64,000 nucleotides of DNA from Nemertoderma westbladi (Eukaryota > Xenacoelomorpha > Nemertodermatida > Nemertodermatidae), in contig JAUCBJ010001839.1 in the NCBI GenBank assembly GCA_032718475.1, positions 1 to 64,000 on the forward strand. The letters are read 5' to 3'. Made by a program: the position numbers and the translations under genes. The notes beneath the pieces are model-generated. The model ran no database searches, was not told where the DNA came from, and was given only the letters and a program-made list of their open reading frames with translations. Positions 51,701 through 56,400 of the stretch are shown piece after piece (position 1 is the first letter of the stretch; every line of letters starts with the position of its first letter).

Positions 51701-53480
51701 AAAGATACATTTTATCACGCACCATCACAAGTGACACCATCTCCATGGTAACCTTCATTACAAGAACAACTAAAACCGCCATCGTAGTTGCTGCAAGAGG
51801 CGTTAGTGTCACAATTATGGGAGCCGTCGGAGCACTCATCGTCGTCTGCAAAATCAAAACAAATCTTATGAAATATTGTCTTCAGCTGTTTGTCTTCTCA
51901 ACACTTTCCTCGAATTTGTTATTCTACCCCTTTAGAAGTGCTTATATAACTCTTTTAATCTCATTGTGTTATATGGGGTTAAAGCTCATGGACTACGATC
52001 ACCCTATTTAACTTTTAAAGAAAATGCCACAGGGTTGCCACTCCTTTCAGTTTCAATTTTCTCAGACATTACCCAGACATTTTTAAGAACCCTGACTGCA
52101 GGTACGGTACACTACCATTTTATCGAATTATATCGGTCGCTTTATCTTATTCATGACCGCAGTATTATATTCCAACAAATGTTTCATAATAATTAGCGAG
52201 TATTTTAATCTTTATCGGCAAACTACCACAACAGACCAAACACGCCTAAAGAAGGGAACGAAGTGCATCTCTTATATATTATATTAGTGATGTGGGAAAT
52301 AAAACGGCGAGATGAAGCGAGTAGATAACATTTTGATACATTCTCACTTATGGCATTTCCTTGATTTATCCATTAAGAATCCCTGACAGTTCAAGAAAAT
52401 ATATAATTCCCTGACTATTCCAGATTTTCCAGGAATTCCAGGTGAGTGGCAACTCTGTGCCACTTTATAGAGGTAGGTTTAGTTGTTGTAGGAAAGAGGG
52501 ACCTTCAACAAATAATACAATTATTATATTATATTATCTCTGATAGCCAATCTTGAGATGTTCGAACCCAGTTCCGTTTACAGCCAGCTTACTACAATTT
52601 CTAAAATGTTGTTTATATATTTATTAAATTTTTTTATGTTAGTCGATATTGTTTATCATTGTCATTACGAAGGGTTTGACAATTCTAAAAGACCTATTGT
52701 ACGTAAAATAAGCTAAAAATATTTATGCGAAAAAGACAAAATTTCTCAAATATTTCATACCGTCACAAACATCCCCGGGGCCAGAATATCCGTCTTGACA
52801 CTCGCAATGGAAGGCACCCGGTCCGTCGTTAATGCAATCAGCGTTCTCGTCACAGTTATGTGATCCATCATTACAGGGATTGGTGGGGTCGCAGGTGACT
52901 CCATCGCCTACGTAACCTAGCAATAGAAACAAATGCGTTACCCATAGCAACACAGGATCCTAACAACGGAAATACAAAATAATTGGTGCCCGTCGTTTGA
53001 CACATAAGTAAATTAACAAAGTATAACTATAGCCACAAACTGTAATCAAATAACTAAAATTATGGACTACTCACTAACCAGGGAGACAGGTGCATTCGAA
53101 TGATCCAAATGTGTTCGTACAACGAGCGTTTTCACCACAATTGTGATCACCATTAGTACATTCGTTGTCATCTGTTAAAAATAAATAAAATGGTTGAGAA
53201 ACATTAGGTATTATAAATTTGGCATTAAGGGATTTGGCATTAAGGGATCACGGCATTTCGGTCTATATAATTAGGCTACCATGTCTACTGTATATTGAAG
53301 AAGTGTAAACGTGACAACCATATATGGCATGGAACATCCGCCACTAACCGTTACAGAAGTGTGGGTTACCGCTGGGATGGAATCCTTCTAGACAGGTGCA
53401 TTCGTAGCTGCCGATTGTGTTGGTGCACTCTGTAGTGGTTTCATCGCAGTTTGCCCGCCCAAGTTCGCACTCATCCACGT
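631..53480 (-). CDS. Multi-EGF (cbEGF) extracellular protein gene, partial, 29 exons
   Basis: Twenty-nine exons were placed by open frame, AG acceptor, GT donor and the six-cysteine EGF pattern. All are phase 1 at both ends and sum to 3645 bp. Most domains begin D-x-(D/N)-E-C and carry C-x-N-x4-(F/Y)-x-C-x-C, the known signatures for calcium binding and Asp/Asn hydroxylation. Established knowledge: chains of such domains form rods in secreted, matrix or cell-surface proteins such as fibrillins and fibulins. No signal peptide, TB/8-Cys, transmembrane or C-terminal domain lies in the window, so the family is open. Exons fall into classes A to E in repeated order. The gene is interrupted only by introns; I found no frame break in any exon. 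The exon chain is inferred from order and phase, without transcript evidence. Confidence 0.85.
899..1144. mobile_element. G/C-tract palindromic element I with shared core motif
   Basis: A G-run at 899-907 is followed by AAACTGGACGCAA; the far end is TTGCGTCCAGT followed by a C-run at 1123-1144, so the ends are inverted copies. The centre holds AGGAGCAGGTTACAG, 13 bases, then TAACCAAAACAATAA (about 976-1018). The same bipartite core is in two other palindromic elements at 8774-9135 and 34710-34928. No open frame of note. Confidence 0.6.
1359..1481 (-). CDS. EGF exon, class D (copy 1)
   Basis: 123 bp, (P)[11 protein letters not shown] to [11 protein letters not shown], acceptor ttacag, donor gtaaga. 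It is six bases shorter than the other D exons (loop TDTAAGFDC). The ARH3-like gene lies on the opposite strand in the intron before it. Confidence 0.87.
1485..2414. other. Intron sequence and 5' flank of the ARH3-like gene
   Basis: I see no coding exon here. The last few hundred bases must hold the ARH3-like promoter if the gene is transcribed, but no convincing TATA or initiator could be assigned by eye. Confidence 0.4.
2415..3613 (+). CDS. ARH3-like ADP-ribosylhydrolase (ADPRS family), two exons
   Basis: Exons 2415-2659 and 2818-3613, with a 158-bp GT-AG intron in phase 2 (MMNR/FVSEY), encode 346 residues, close to the usual size of ARH3. An in-frame ATG at 2358 would add 19 residues; 2415 is preferred because the conserved fold starts at once ([15 protein letters not shown]). 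TDDT at residues 55-58 and GGDTDT at 297-302 match the two magnesium-binding motifs of the ADP-ribosylglycohydrolase fold; [14 protein letters not shown] and [10 protein letters not shown] are further family blocks. Known role: ARH3 removes serine-linked ADP-ribose and degrades poly(ADP-ribose) in nucleus and mitochondria. The gene lies inside an EGF-gene intron on the other strand. No stop or frameshift is seen, so it looks functional. Confidence 0.92.
3614..4354. other. 3' flank of the ARH3-like gene and intron
   Basis: The 3' UTR with AATAAA at 3731, then AT-rich intron DNA up to the E exon donor. Nothing else recognised. Confidence 0.4.
3731..3736 (+). promoter_or_regulatory. Candidate poly(A) signal of the ARH3-like gene
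   Basis: AATAAA begins 118 bp after the stop codon, with T-rich DNA just before it and further A-rich copies (for example near 3774). Position and sequence fit a cleavage/polyadenylation signal; this is inferred. Confidence 0.5.
4355..4480 (-). CDS. EGF exon, class E (copy 1)
   Basis: 126 bp, [13 protein letters not shown] to GNGVVCV, donor gtaagt. It is the most diverged E copy (GFAIC for IFADC; VVCV for VICN). The last base is C, so the junction with the D exon codes proline. Confidence 0.87.
4582..4854. mobile_element. Small DNA transposon, GGGACGAACC...CGAACG family
   Basis: Begins GGGACGAACCACGCAGTC after a TGT and ends CTGCGCGACGCCCCACGAACG. The right end matches those of the elements ending at 40521 and starting at 41043. 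No coding capacity in 273 bp, so it is a MITE-like non-autonomous copy. Confidence 0.6.
5011..5870 (-). pseudogene. Decayed LINE reverse transcriptase
   Basis: Reading the minus strand from 5870 down: NLTLY, then [11 protein letters not shown]-type sequence; [19 protein letters not shown] near 5490; [20 protein letters not shown] near 5350; and [20 protein letters not shown] near 5160. These are, in order, the fingers, connection and C-terminal blocks of a LINE polymerase. Frames shift many times and the catalytic YADD block was not found, so it is dead. Confidence 0.75.
6054..6176 (-). CDS. EGF exon, class B (copy 1)
   Basis: 123 bp, [12 protein letters not shown] to GVTCDG, acceptor ttcag, donor gtacgt. 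A decayed LINE and a small transposon lie in the next intron. Confidence 0.9.
6282..6404 (-). CDS. EGF exon, class C (copy 1)
   Basis: 123 bp, [12 protein letters not shown] to GVNCDG, acceptor ttacag, donor gtgaga; start of the last full cassette. Confidence 0.9.
6405..6772. repeat. A-to-C cassette intron, duplicated at 11142-11515
   Basis: The two 370-bp introns are near-identical (for example both contain CCTAGGTTACAGATGGGCTG). They show that the duplication took intron as well as exon DNA. No gene seen. Confidence 0.8.
6773..6904 (-). CDS. EGF exon, class A (copy 2)
   Basis: 132 bp, [12 protein letters not shown] to NPHRCEG, acceptor cacag, donor gtaagt. The intron to the next C exon is 368 bp and matches 11142-11515 closely. 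Confidence 0.9.
7309..9300. mobile_element. hAT-like non-autonomous DNA transposon with 8-bp target duplication
   Basis: The paralogous intron at 14761-14785 runs CTGCCCTGGGGCGCTGTC straight into GTATTGCAG and is the empty site. Here the same sequence is split: ACGCTGTC at 7301-7308 and GCGCTGTC at 9301-9308 flank the insert, an 8-bp duplication with one mismatch. The ends are imperfect inverted repeats (CACTAGCGTAGCGAGG and CAGCCGCGTAGCCAGG on the other strand). Eight-bp duplications and CA-starting ends fit hAT. No transposase frame is present. Confidence 0.75.
8774..9135. mobile_element. Palindromic element II with TTCGCCCG subrepeats and shared core
   Basis: It lies inside the hAT-like insert. 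A 20-base G-run (8774-8793) is followed by repeated AACCTTCGCCCGCGTCC-type units at about 8885-8985; reversed units (GGGCGAAG, GGTTGCTCGCGG) occur at 9080-9130. Between the arms is AGGAGCAGGTTACAG, 13 bases, TAACCAAAACAATAA, as in elements I and III. Confidence 0.6.
9394..9522 (-). CDS. EGF exon, class D (copy 2)
   Basis: 129 bp, [11 protein letters not shown] with the two-residue-longer loop, acceptor tttag, donor gttaga. The hAT-like insertion ends 93 bp beyond the donor. Confidence 0.88.
9523..9912. repeat. E-to-D cassette intron, duplicated at 14990-15106 plus 18615-18893
   Basis: This intron is the empty-site version of the LINE-bearing paralogue: TGACTTTTGGATTTGTCAAT is continuous here and split by the LINE there. 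No other feature. Confidence 0.8.
9913..10038 (-). CDS. EGF exon, class E (copy 2)
   Basis: 126 bp, [25 protein letters not shown], end GNGVICN, donor gtaagt. Nearly identical to the E exon at 18894; the junction codon with the next exon is again proline. Confidence 0.88.
10039..10791. repeat. B-to-E cassette intron, partly duplicated at 19020-19714
   Basis: The right half (from about 10420) matches 19350-19690, for example ACCAGAGATCATCTCACTCA. The left half differs between the copies. No gene seen. Confidence 0.7.
10792..10914 (-). CDS. EGF exon, class B (copy 2)
   Basis: 123 bp, [12 protein letters not shown] to GVTCDG, acceptor ttcag, donor gtacgt. Second full cassette. Confidence 0.9.
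11019..11141 (-). CDS. EGF exon, class C (copy 2)
   Basis: 123 bp, [12 protein letters not shown] to GVNCDG, acceptor ttacag, donor gtgaga. The 104-bp intron to the following B exon is about the class standard (105 bp). Confidence 0.9.
11516..11647 (-). CDS. EGF exon, class A (copy 3)
   Basis: 132 bp, [12 protein letters not shown] to NPHRCEG, acceptor cacag, donor gtaagt. The upstream intron (11648-14860) is full of insertions. Confidence 0.9.
11987..12112. repeat. C-rich minisatellite arm (GGACACTTCCCCCC units)
   Basis: About eight imperfect units of CCGGACACTTCCCCCC. The complementary strand has dense G-runs able to form quadruplexes. Apparent open frames are by-products of the unit. Confidence 0.75.
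13007..13143. repeat. G-rich minisatellite arm, inverted copy
   Basis: Units of GGGGGGAAGTGTCCGG in the opposite sense to the arm at 11987-12112, with a G-run of more than 20 near 13096-13121. Such runs are prone to sequencing error, so unit lengths are uncertain. Confidence 0.75.
13895..14442. mobile_element. MITE with 65-bp inverted ends and a second inner palindrome
   Basis: TTATTATCAAGCACGTTAAG plus ACCGGTAGGTGTGTTAGTAC at the left recur inverted at 14375-14442 with few differences. A second pair, AGACTGGCCGCAATGGGTGT and its complement, lies at about 13972-14002 and 14065-14096. No coding frame. Confidence 0.7.
14443..14860. repeat. D-to-A cassette intron remnant
   Basis: Matches 7020-7300 and 9309-9393, including AATCTATAATTTAAACTATT. 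It is the empty site for the hAT-like insert. Confidence 0.75.
14861..14989 (-). CDS. EGF exon, class D (copy 3)
   Basis: 129 bp, (P)[11 protein letters not shown] to [11 protein letters not shown], acceptor tttag, donor gttaga. The loop [11 protein letters not shown] is two residues longer than in the copy at 1359, and the hydroxylation motif spacing is lost. Confidence 0.88.
15107..18614 (-). mobile_element. CR1/Jockey-like LINE, 3.5 kb, 5'-truncated
   Basis: Flanked by a 5-bp duplication GATTT (15102-15106 and 18615-18619); the empty site is at about 9640. The 3' end, read on the minus strand, is a short TCTATA-type microsatellite tail, typical of CR1-group elements that lack poly(A). The element carries a PHD-like finger, an APE endonuclease and a reverse transcriptase. 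Confidence 0.85.
15437..18605 (-). pseudogene. LINE ORF: PHD-like finger, APE endonuclease, reverse transcriptase
   Basis: Read from 18605 down. A C4HC3-like finger (CPVC, QCESC, HLNCY, CNSC) is followed without a stop by about 60 residues and the endonuclease opening KGLHFLHLN. The frame breaks near 18290. Endonuclease blocks [17 protein letters not shown] and LSDHFIVF follow. The polymerase has [31 protein letters not shown] and YADD. Breaks lie near 18290, 18060, 17838 and 16745; the last is a one-base shift before SKILERSV. The 379-residue C-terminal frame (15437-16576) is intact. Not functional as read. Confidence 0.85.
18894..19019 (-). CDS. EGF exon, class E (copy 3)
   Basis: 126 bp, [13 protein letters not shown] to GNGVICN, acceptor ttcag, donor gtaagt. 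The exon ends in C rather than G, so the codon shared with the next exon is CCG (proline). The E-to-D junction thus has a proline where other junctions have aspartate. The CR1-like LINE lies in the next intron. Confidence 0.88.
19020..19714. other. B-to-E intron of the first full cassette
   Basis: The part after about 19340 matches 10420-10780. The 19110-19340 stretch is unique in the window; no gene or repeat recognised in it. Confidence 0.5.
19715..19837 (-). CDS. EGF exon, class B (copy 3)
   Basis: 123 bp, [12 protein letters not shown] to [11 protein letters not shown], acceptor ttcag, donor gtacgt. The next exon is class E at 18894, across an intron of about 700 bp. Confidence 0.9.
19943..20065 (-). 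CDS. EGF exon, class C (copy 3)
   Basis: 123 bp, [12 protein letters not shown], acceptor ttacag, donor gtgaga. It opens the first full C-B-E-D-A cassette in transcript order. Confidence 0.9.
20066..20855. repeat. A-to-C cassette intron, duplicated at 43024-44078
   Basis: Close matches include CTAAAACGCCGTTGATGGCG at 20322 and 43522. The copy at 43024-44078 runs uninterrupted into ATTTACATCGATC, the Copia empty site. Short open frames in it are not protein-like. Confidence 0.8.
20861..21035 (+). repeat. Copia 5' LTR
   Basis: TGTGAGTACTGCAG to TTCTAACA. It contains two in-frame ATGs (21008 and 21017) that open the gag frame, so translation would start inside the LTR. Confidence 0.93.
21008..25374 (+). 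pseudogene. Copia gag-pol, broken by two stops and two frameshifts
   Basis: Gag from 21008, in-frame TAG at 21218-21220, then the same frame to 22363 with a zinc knuckle ([14 protein letters not shown]) and protease ([12 protein letters not shown]). A frame change with an apparent small loss lies near 22320-22350. Next are the integrase zinc finger (HRQFAH, CEVCKRI) and core ([24 protein letters not shown]); a one-base shift lies near 23095. Reverse transcriptase follows ([28 protein letters not shown] where YVDD is usual) and RNase H (TDASLG). An in-frame TGA is at 25042-25044 and the tail ([24 protein letters not shown]) runs to 25374. Incapable of autonomous activity as read. Confidence 0.9.
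21037..21047 (+). promoter_or_regulatory. Primer-binding site, initiator tRNA-Met
   Basis: TGGTAGCAGAG, one base after the LTR, is the exact complement of the CTCTGCTACCA end of animal initiator tRNA-Met as I know it. It is itself within the gag frame. Confidence 0.85.
25438..25454 (+). promoter_or_regulatory. Copia polypurine tract
   Basis: A run of A followed by TGAGGGGAGAT directly before the 3' LTR; the expected plus-strand primer position. Confidence 0.8.
25455..25629 (+). repeat. Copia 3' LTR
   Basis: Same length as the 5' LTR and one substitution different from it, so the insertion is recent relative to the duplications around it. Confidence 0.93.
25817..25948 (-). CDS. EGF exon, class A (copy 4)
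   Basis: 132 bp, [12 protein letters not shown] to NPHRCGG, acceptor cacag, donor gtaggt. The Copia element sits in the following intron, less than 200 bp beyond the donor. Confidence 0.9.
26060..26182 (-). CDS. EGF exon, class B (copy 4)
   Basis: 123 bp, [12 protein letters not shown] to VNCDG, acceptor ttcag, donor gtacgt. It joins directly to a class A exon through a 111-bp intron, as at 44500. Confidence 0.9.
26291..26413 (-). CDS. EGF exon, class C (copy 4)
   Basis: 123 bp, [12 protein letters not shown] with AGSFEC in place of PGSFEC. Acceptor ttacag, donor gtgaga. The 5.7-kb minisatellite starts about 27 bp upstream of its acceptor in transcript terms, close enough to bear on branch-point choice. 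Confidence 0.9.
27079..28869. repeat. Higher-order block in array 1, first copy
   Basis: The pattern of variant units recurs at 29611-31401, shift 2532 bp. Every open frame checked in 27190-28869 has an identical translation at the shifted position. Confidence 0.85.
29611..31401. repeat. Higher-order block in array 1, second copy
   Basis: Duplicate of 27079-28869. The start of the block also matches 29206-29470 at a shift of 405 bp, so several duplication steps are layered. Confidence 0.85.
31472..32095. repeat. Third copy of part of the block
   Basis: Repeats 30778-31401 at a shift of 694 bp with the same variant order. Confidence 0.85.
32176..32821. repeat. Array-flanking segment, copy 1 of 3
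   Basis: Unique-looking DNA after the array, repeated at 46928-47590 and 50907-51520 (for example GTGAGACGCACGAGGCGAGA). It shows that the array and flank were duplicated together. Confidence 0.85.
32822..34462. mobile_element. 1.6-kb insertion ending GCTGGCTTTCTAG
   Basis: At 47580-47600 the paralogue runs TGAGGTTTTATTATTTATTT without a break; here 1.64 kb is inserted. The right end, reversed (CTAGAAAGCCAGCAAGTTGG), matches the end of the element at 11778, and GGAGCCCG occurs at both ends. A GACT microsatellite lies near 32890. No coding frame recognised. Confidence 0.6.
34463..35990 (-). pseudogene. LINE family 2, copy 1 (3' half)
   Basis: Minus strand from about 35990 down: residual linker (KLFKEAKKL-type), an [16 protein letters not shown] polymerase box at about 35560-35610, [20 protein letters not shown] (thumb) and a C-terminal frame of 138 codons (34921-35337) with [14 protein letters not shown]. 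It ends in an A-rich TAAATAAAT tail at 34463. Several frame breaks. A second copy is at 47591-49860. Confidence 0.75.
34710..34928. mobile_element. Palindromic element III with shared core
   Basis: GGGGGTAAACGCTACGCCTA at the left and its near-complement at 34895-34928 form 34-bp inverted ends. The core has AAGAAGCAGGTTACAG, then AACCAAAACAATAAACTA. The paralogue at 47815-47840 lacks it, so it inserted after the LINE copies separated. Confidence 0.7.
36009..36141 (-). repeat. Gypsy 3' LTR
   Basis: On the minus strand it runs TGATGTGTATG to GTTACTACA. It differs from the other LTR by an 8-base repeat (CATACAGT near 36074) and a few substitutions. Confidence 0.8.
36288..40030 (-). pseudogene. 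Gypsy gag-pol, frames broken
   Basis: Read from 40030 down: gag start [11 protein letters not shown]; a [10 protein letters not shown] linker; zinc knuckle [14 protein letters not shown]; protease [12 protein letters not shown]; reverse transcriptase with [23 protein letters not shown] and YLDD; RNase H ([10 protein letters not shown]); integrase with H-H-C-C finger ([15 protein letters not shown]) and core D, D, E (NVDFKG, NDRGSSF, QIEKFN); tail ending [12 protein letters not shown]. Breaks lie near 39310, 39050, 38245, 37870, 37600 and at an in-frame TAG at about 36845, where related elements usually have tryptophan. Not functional as read. Confidence 0.88.
40071..40195 (-). repeat. Gypsy 5' LTR
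   Basis: Lacks the 8-base repeat. The sequence after it (CTTCAATTTAATAAAC on the minus strand) does not match a tRNA end I recognise, so the primer site is unclear. Confidence 0.8.
40864..40986 (-). CDS. EGF exon, class B (copy 5)
   Basis: 123 bp, [12 protein letters not shown] to VNCDG, acceptor ttcag, donor gtacgt. It is followed by the largest intron in the window (14.4 kb to the next C exon), containing a Gypsy element, LINE remnants and the longest AGTTGCGAAC array. Confidence 0.9.
41043..42832. mobile_element. 1.8-kb relative of the TGT-target transposon
   Basis: Ends CGTTCGTGGGGCCTTCGCGC and, reversed, GGGGCGAGCCACGAAGTGAG match the element at 36000/40521. ACA at 41040-41042 and 42833-42835 is the target duplication (TGT on the other strand). 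Empty sites are in the other C-to-B introns. Frames inside are short and I recognise no transposase. Confidence 0.72.
42885..43007 (-). CDS. EGF exon, class C (copy 5)
   Basis: 123 bp, [12 protein letters not shown]; it has VGSFEC where other copies have PGSFEC. Acceptor ttacag, donor gtgaga. The intron that follows holds a 1.8-kb transposon absent from all other C-to-B introns. Confidence 0.9.
43024..44078. repeat. A-to-C cassette intron, copy without Copia
   Basis: Paralogue of 20090-20860 and 25635-25680. Provides the empty site for Copia. Confidence 0.8.
43161..43407. mobile_element. MITE with GCAGCCGTATTTACGAAAG ends
   Basis: Inverted ends AGCCGTATTTACGAAAG and, reversed, AAGCCGTATTCAGGAAAG bound about 245 bp that is absent from the paralogue near 20195. 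Inner GGTAATACC-type repeats occur. No coding frame. Confidence 0.65.
44257..44388 (-). CDS. EGF exon, class A (copy 5)
   Basis: 132 bp, [12 protein letters not shown] to NPHRCGG, acceptor cacag, donor gtaggt. The residue after the last cysteine is G; other A copies have E. This change is shared with the A exon at 25817 and marks the two C-B-A cassettes as sisters. Confidence 0.9.
44500..44622 (-). CDS. EGF exon, class B (copy 6)
   Basis: 123 bp, [12 protein letters not shown], acceptor ttcag, donor gtgcgt (other B copies have gtacgt). It leads through a 111-bp intron directly to a class A exon; E and D are missing from this cassette. Confidence 0.9.
44812..44934 (-). CDS. EGF exon, class C (copy 6)
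   Basis: 123 bp, [12 protein letters not shown] to [11 protein letters not shown], with D where most C copies have N at the third residue. Acceptor ttacag, donor gtgaga. The downstream 189-bp intron is longer than the usual 105 bp because of a T-rich low-complexity insertion near 44650-44720. Confidence 0.9.
44968..46927. repeat. 21-bp minisatellite, array 2 (about 93 units)
   Basis: Same unit as array 1, but with its own variant set (AATATTTGCGAAC, TTGGGAGCCTTTTTCC). A block of variants recurs about every 390 bp (for example TTGGGAGCC at 45272, 45470, 45720, 45868, 46118, 46410, 46556 and 46808). Confidence 0.95.
46928..47590. repeat. Array-flanking segment, copy 2 of 3
   Basis: Matches 32176-32821 almost base for base; no gene content. 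Confidence 0.85.
47591..49860 (-). pseudogene. LINE family 2, copy 2
   Basis: Minus strand from 49860 down: endonuclease end ([14 protein letters not shown]), the linker [20 protein letters not shown], then, with the YADD region deleted, [20 protein letters not shown] and [14 protein letters not shown], and the same 3' tail as copy 1. It includes the insertion at 47932-48449 and a G-run near 49170-49190. Dead. Confidence 0.75.
47932..48449. mobile_element. 518-bp insertion in LINE copy 2
   Basis: LINE copy 1 reads CGCAGTAGGATTGCACCG without a break near 35022; here GTAGG is duplicated at 47927-47931 and 48450-48454 around 518 bp that starts with a T-run. A SINE or LINE tail inserted in minus sense would fit, but I recognise no promoter boxes. 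Confidence 0.55.
50162..50284 (-). CDS. EGF exon, class B (copy 7)
   Basis: 123 bp, [12 protein letters not shown] to [16 protein letters not shown] type end, acceptor ttcag, donor gtacgt. The next exon, class C at 44812, lies across a 5.2-kb intron with LINE and minisatellite DNA, so no A, D or E exon follows here. Confidence 0.9.
50390..50512 (-). CDS. EGF exon, class C (copy 7)
   Basis: 123 bp, [12 protein letters not shown] to [11 protein letters not shown]; acceptor ttacag, donor gtgaga. It is near-identical to the other class C exons. The intron before it holds the shortest copy of the AGTTGCGAAC minisatellite; the 105-bp intron after it leads to a class B exon. Confidence 0.9.
50545..50903. 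repeat. 21-bp minisatellite, array 3 (about 17 units)
   Basis: Same unit and same flanks as arrays 1 and 2, but short; the likely unexpanded state. Confidence 0.93.
50907..51520. repeat. Array-flanking segment, copy 3 of 3
   Basis: Matches the two other copies; it ends with a short TCATTGTCATCTGTAAACAA stretch that resembles a C-exon acceptor region (51513-51532), probably a duplication breakpoint. Confidence 0.8.
51723..51845 (-). CDS. EGF exon, class B-like
   Basis: 123 bp, [12 protein letters not shown] to [11 protein letters not shown], acceptor tttgcag, donor gtgcgt. It resembles class B ([15 protein letters not shown] where B has [15 protein letters not shown]) and is the most diverged member. 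It could be the ancestor of the B series. Confidence 0.87.
51846..52760. other. Intron with no recognised feature
   Basis: 915 bp of AT-rich DNA between the B-like exon and the 156-bp exon. Two open frames near 51750-52200 overlap the antisense of the exon and are not protein-like. Confidence 0.5.
52761..52916 (-). CDS. EGF exon: end of one domain plus a whole second domain
   Basis: 156 bp, the longest exon. It opens [10 protein letters not shown], which completes the domain begun in the previous exon, then has a full EGF starting [10 protein letters not shown] and ending GDVCDG. The second domain lacks the D-x-D-E-C start (it has DPTNPC), so calcium binding is less certain. Acceptor ttgctag, donor gtatga. 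Confidence 0.85.
53079..53171 (-). CDS. Partial EGF exon (first five cysteines)
   Basis: 93 bp, [12 protein letters not shown] to CTCLPG, donor gttagt. It encodes only the first five cysteines of a cbEGF domain; the last cysteine is in the next exon. It is one of only two exons here in which an intron splits a domain. Phase 1 is kept at both ends. Confidence 0.85.
53349..53480 (-). CDS. EGF exon, most 5' in window (A-like)
   Basis: 132 bp. It starts after an attgtag acceptor with [12 protein letters not shown] and ends FCNG before donor gttagt. Spacing resembles class A (longer C1-C2-C3 loop, proline in the last loop: HPSGNPHFC), but the sequence is clearly diverged. Its upstream intron begins at once with the 21-bp array that fills the rest of the window. 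Confidence 0.88.
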
Positions 53481-53499
53481 CTACAATATAACATAATCC

Positions 53500-56400
53500 G
53501 CATTACAGACTCCACTTAATAATCTACAGACCCCACTTACTAAACAACAGTCCCAACTTACTAAACTACAGTCACCACTTACTAAACTAAAGTCCCAACT
53601 TACTAAACTACAGTCACCACTTACTAAACTACAGACCCCACTTACTAAACTACAGACCCCACTTACTAAACTACAGCCCCAACTTAATAAACTACAGACC
53701 CAATTTACTAAACTACAGACCCCATTTACTAAACTAAAGTCCCAACTTAATAAACTAAGAACCCAATTTACTAAACTACAGACCCCATTTACTAAACTAC
53801 AGACCCCACTTACTAAACTACAGTCCCCACTTACTAAACTAAAGTCCCCACTTACTAAACTACAGACCCCACTTAATAATCTACAGACCCCACTTACTAA
53901 ACTACAGACCCCACTTACTAAACTACAGACCCCACTTACTAAACTACAGCCCCAACTTAATAAACTACAGACCCAATTTACTAAACTACAGACCCCATTT
54001 ACTAAACTAAAGTCCCAACTTAATAAACTACAAACCCAATTTACTAAACTACAGACCCCATTTACTAAACTACAGACCCCACTTACTAAACTACAGACCC
54101 AACTTACTAAACTACAGTCCCAACTTACGAAACTACAGACCCCACTTAATAATCTACAGACCCCACTTACTAAACTACAGACCCCACTTAATAATCTACA
54201 GACCCCACTTACTAAACTACAGTCCCCACTTAATAATCTACAGACCCCACTTACTAAACTACAGTCCCCACTTACTAAACTACAGGCCCCACTTACTAAA
54301 CTACAGACCCAACTTACTAAACTACAGACCCCACTTACTAAATTACAGACCGAACTTAATAAACAACAGACCCAATTTACTAAACTACAGACCCCATTTA
54401 CTAAACTAAAGTCCCAACTTAATAAACTACAGACCCAATTTACTAAACTACAGACCCCATTTACTAAACTACAGACCCCACTTACTAAACAACAGACCCA
54501 ACTTAATAAACTACAGACCCCACTTAATAAACTACAGACACTACTTACTAAACTACAGACCCCAATTACTAAACTACAGTCCCGACTTACTAAACTACAG
54601 ACCCAACTTAATAAACTACAGACCCAATTTACTAAACTACAGACCCCATTTTCTAAACTAAAGTCCCAACTTAATAAACTACAGACCCAATTTACTAAAC
54701 TACAGACCCCATTTACTAAACTACAGACCCCACTTACTAAACAACAGACCCAACTTAATAAACTACAGACCCCACTTAATAAACTACAGACACTACTTAC
54801 TAAACTACAGACCCCAATTACTAAACTACAGTCCCGACTTACTAAACTACAGACCCCACTTAATAAACTACAGACCCCACTTACTAAACTACAGACCCCA
54901 CTTAATAAACTACAGACCCCACTTACTAAACTACAGACCCCACTTACTAAACTACATTCCCCACTTACTAAACTACAGGCCCCACTTACTAAACTACAGA
55001 CCCAACTTACTAAACTACAGTCCCAACTTACTAAACTACAGACCCCACTTTATAATCTACAGACCCCACTTAATAAACTACAGACACTACTTACTAAACT
55101 ACAGACCCCACTTACTAAACTACAGTCCCGACTTACTAAACTACAGACCCCACTTAATAAACTACAGACCCCACTTACTAAACTACAGACCCCACTTAAT
55201 AAACTACAGACCACACTTACTAAACTACAGACCCCACTTACTAAACTACATTCCCCACTTACTAAACTACAGGCCCCACTTACTAAACTACAGACCCAAC
55301 TTACTAAACTACAGTCACCACTTACTAAACTACAGACCCCACTTACTAAACTACAGACCCAACTTACTAAACTAAAGTCCCAACTTAATAAACTACAGAC
55401 CCCATTTACTAAACTACAGACCCCATTTACTAAACTACAGACCCCACTTACTAAACTACAGACCCCACTTACTAAACTAAAGTCCCAACTTAATTAACTA
55501 CAGACCCCCCTTACTAAACTACAGACCCCACTTACTAAACTACAGTCCCGACTTACTAAACTAAAGTCCCAACTTAATAAACTACACATCCCCCTTACTA
55601 AACTACAGACCCCACTTACTAAACTACAGACCAAACTTACTAAACTACAGTCACCACTTACTAAACTACAGACCCCACTTACTAAACTACAGACCCCACT
55701 TACTAAACTACAGACCAAACTTACTAAACTACAGTCACCACTTACTAAACTACAGACCCCACTTACTAAACTACAGACCCCACTTAATAAACTACAGACC
55801 CCACTTACTAAACTACAGTCACCACTTACTAAACTAAAGTCCCAACTTAATTAACTACAGGCCCCACTTACTAAACTACAGTCACCACTTACTAAACTAC
55901 AGTCACCACTTACTAAACTACAGACCCCACTTACTAAACTACAGACCCCACTTAATAAACTACAGACCCCACTTACTAAACTACAGTCACCACTTACTAA
56001 ACTACAGTCACCACTTACTAAACTAAAGTCCCAACTTAATTAACTACAGACCCCACTTAATAAACTACAGACCCCACTTACTAAACTACAGTCACCACTT
56101 ACTAAACTAAAGTCCCAACTTAATTAACTACAGGCCCCACTTACTAAACTACAGACCCCACTTACTAAACTACAGTCCCCACTTACTAAACAACAGCCCC
56201 GACTTACTAAACTACATACCCCACTTACTAAACTACAGTCACCACTTACTAAACAACATACCCCACTTACTAAACTACAGTCACCACTTACTAAACTAAA
56301 GTCCCAACTTAATTAACTACAGGCCCCACTTACTAAACTACATTCCCCACTTACTAAACTACAGGCCCCACTTACTAAACTACAGACCCCACTTACTAAA

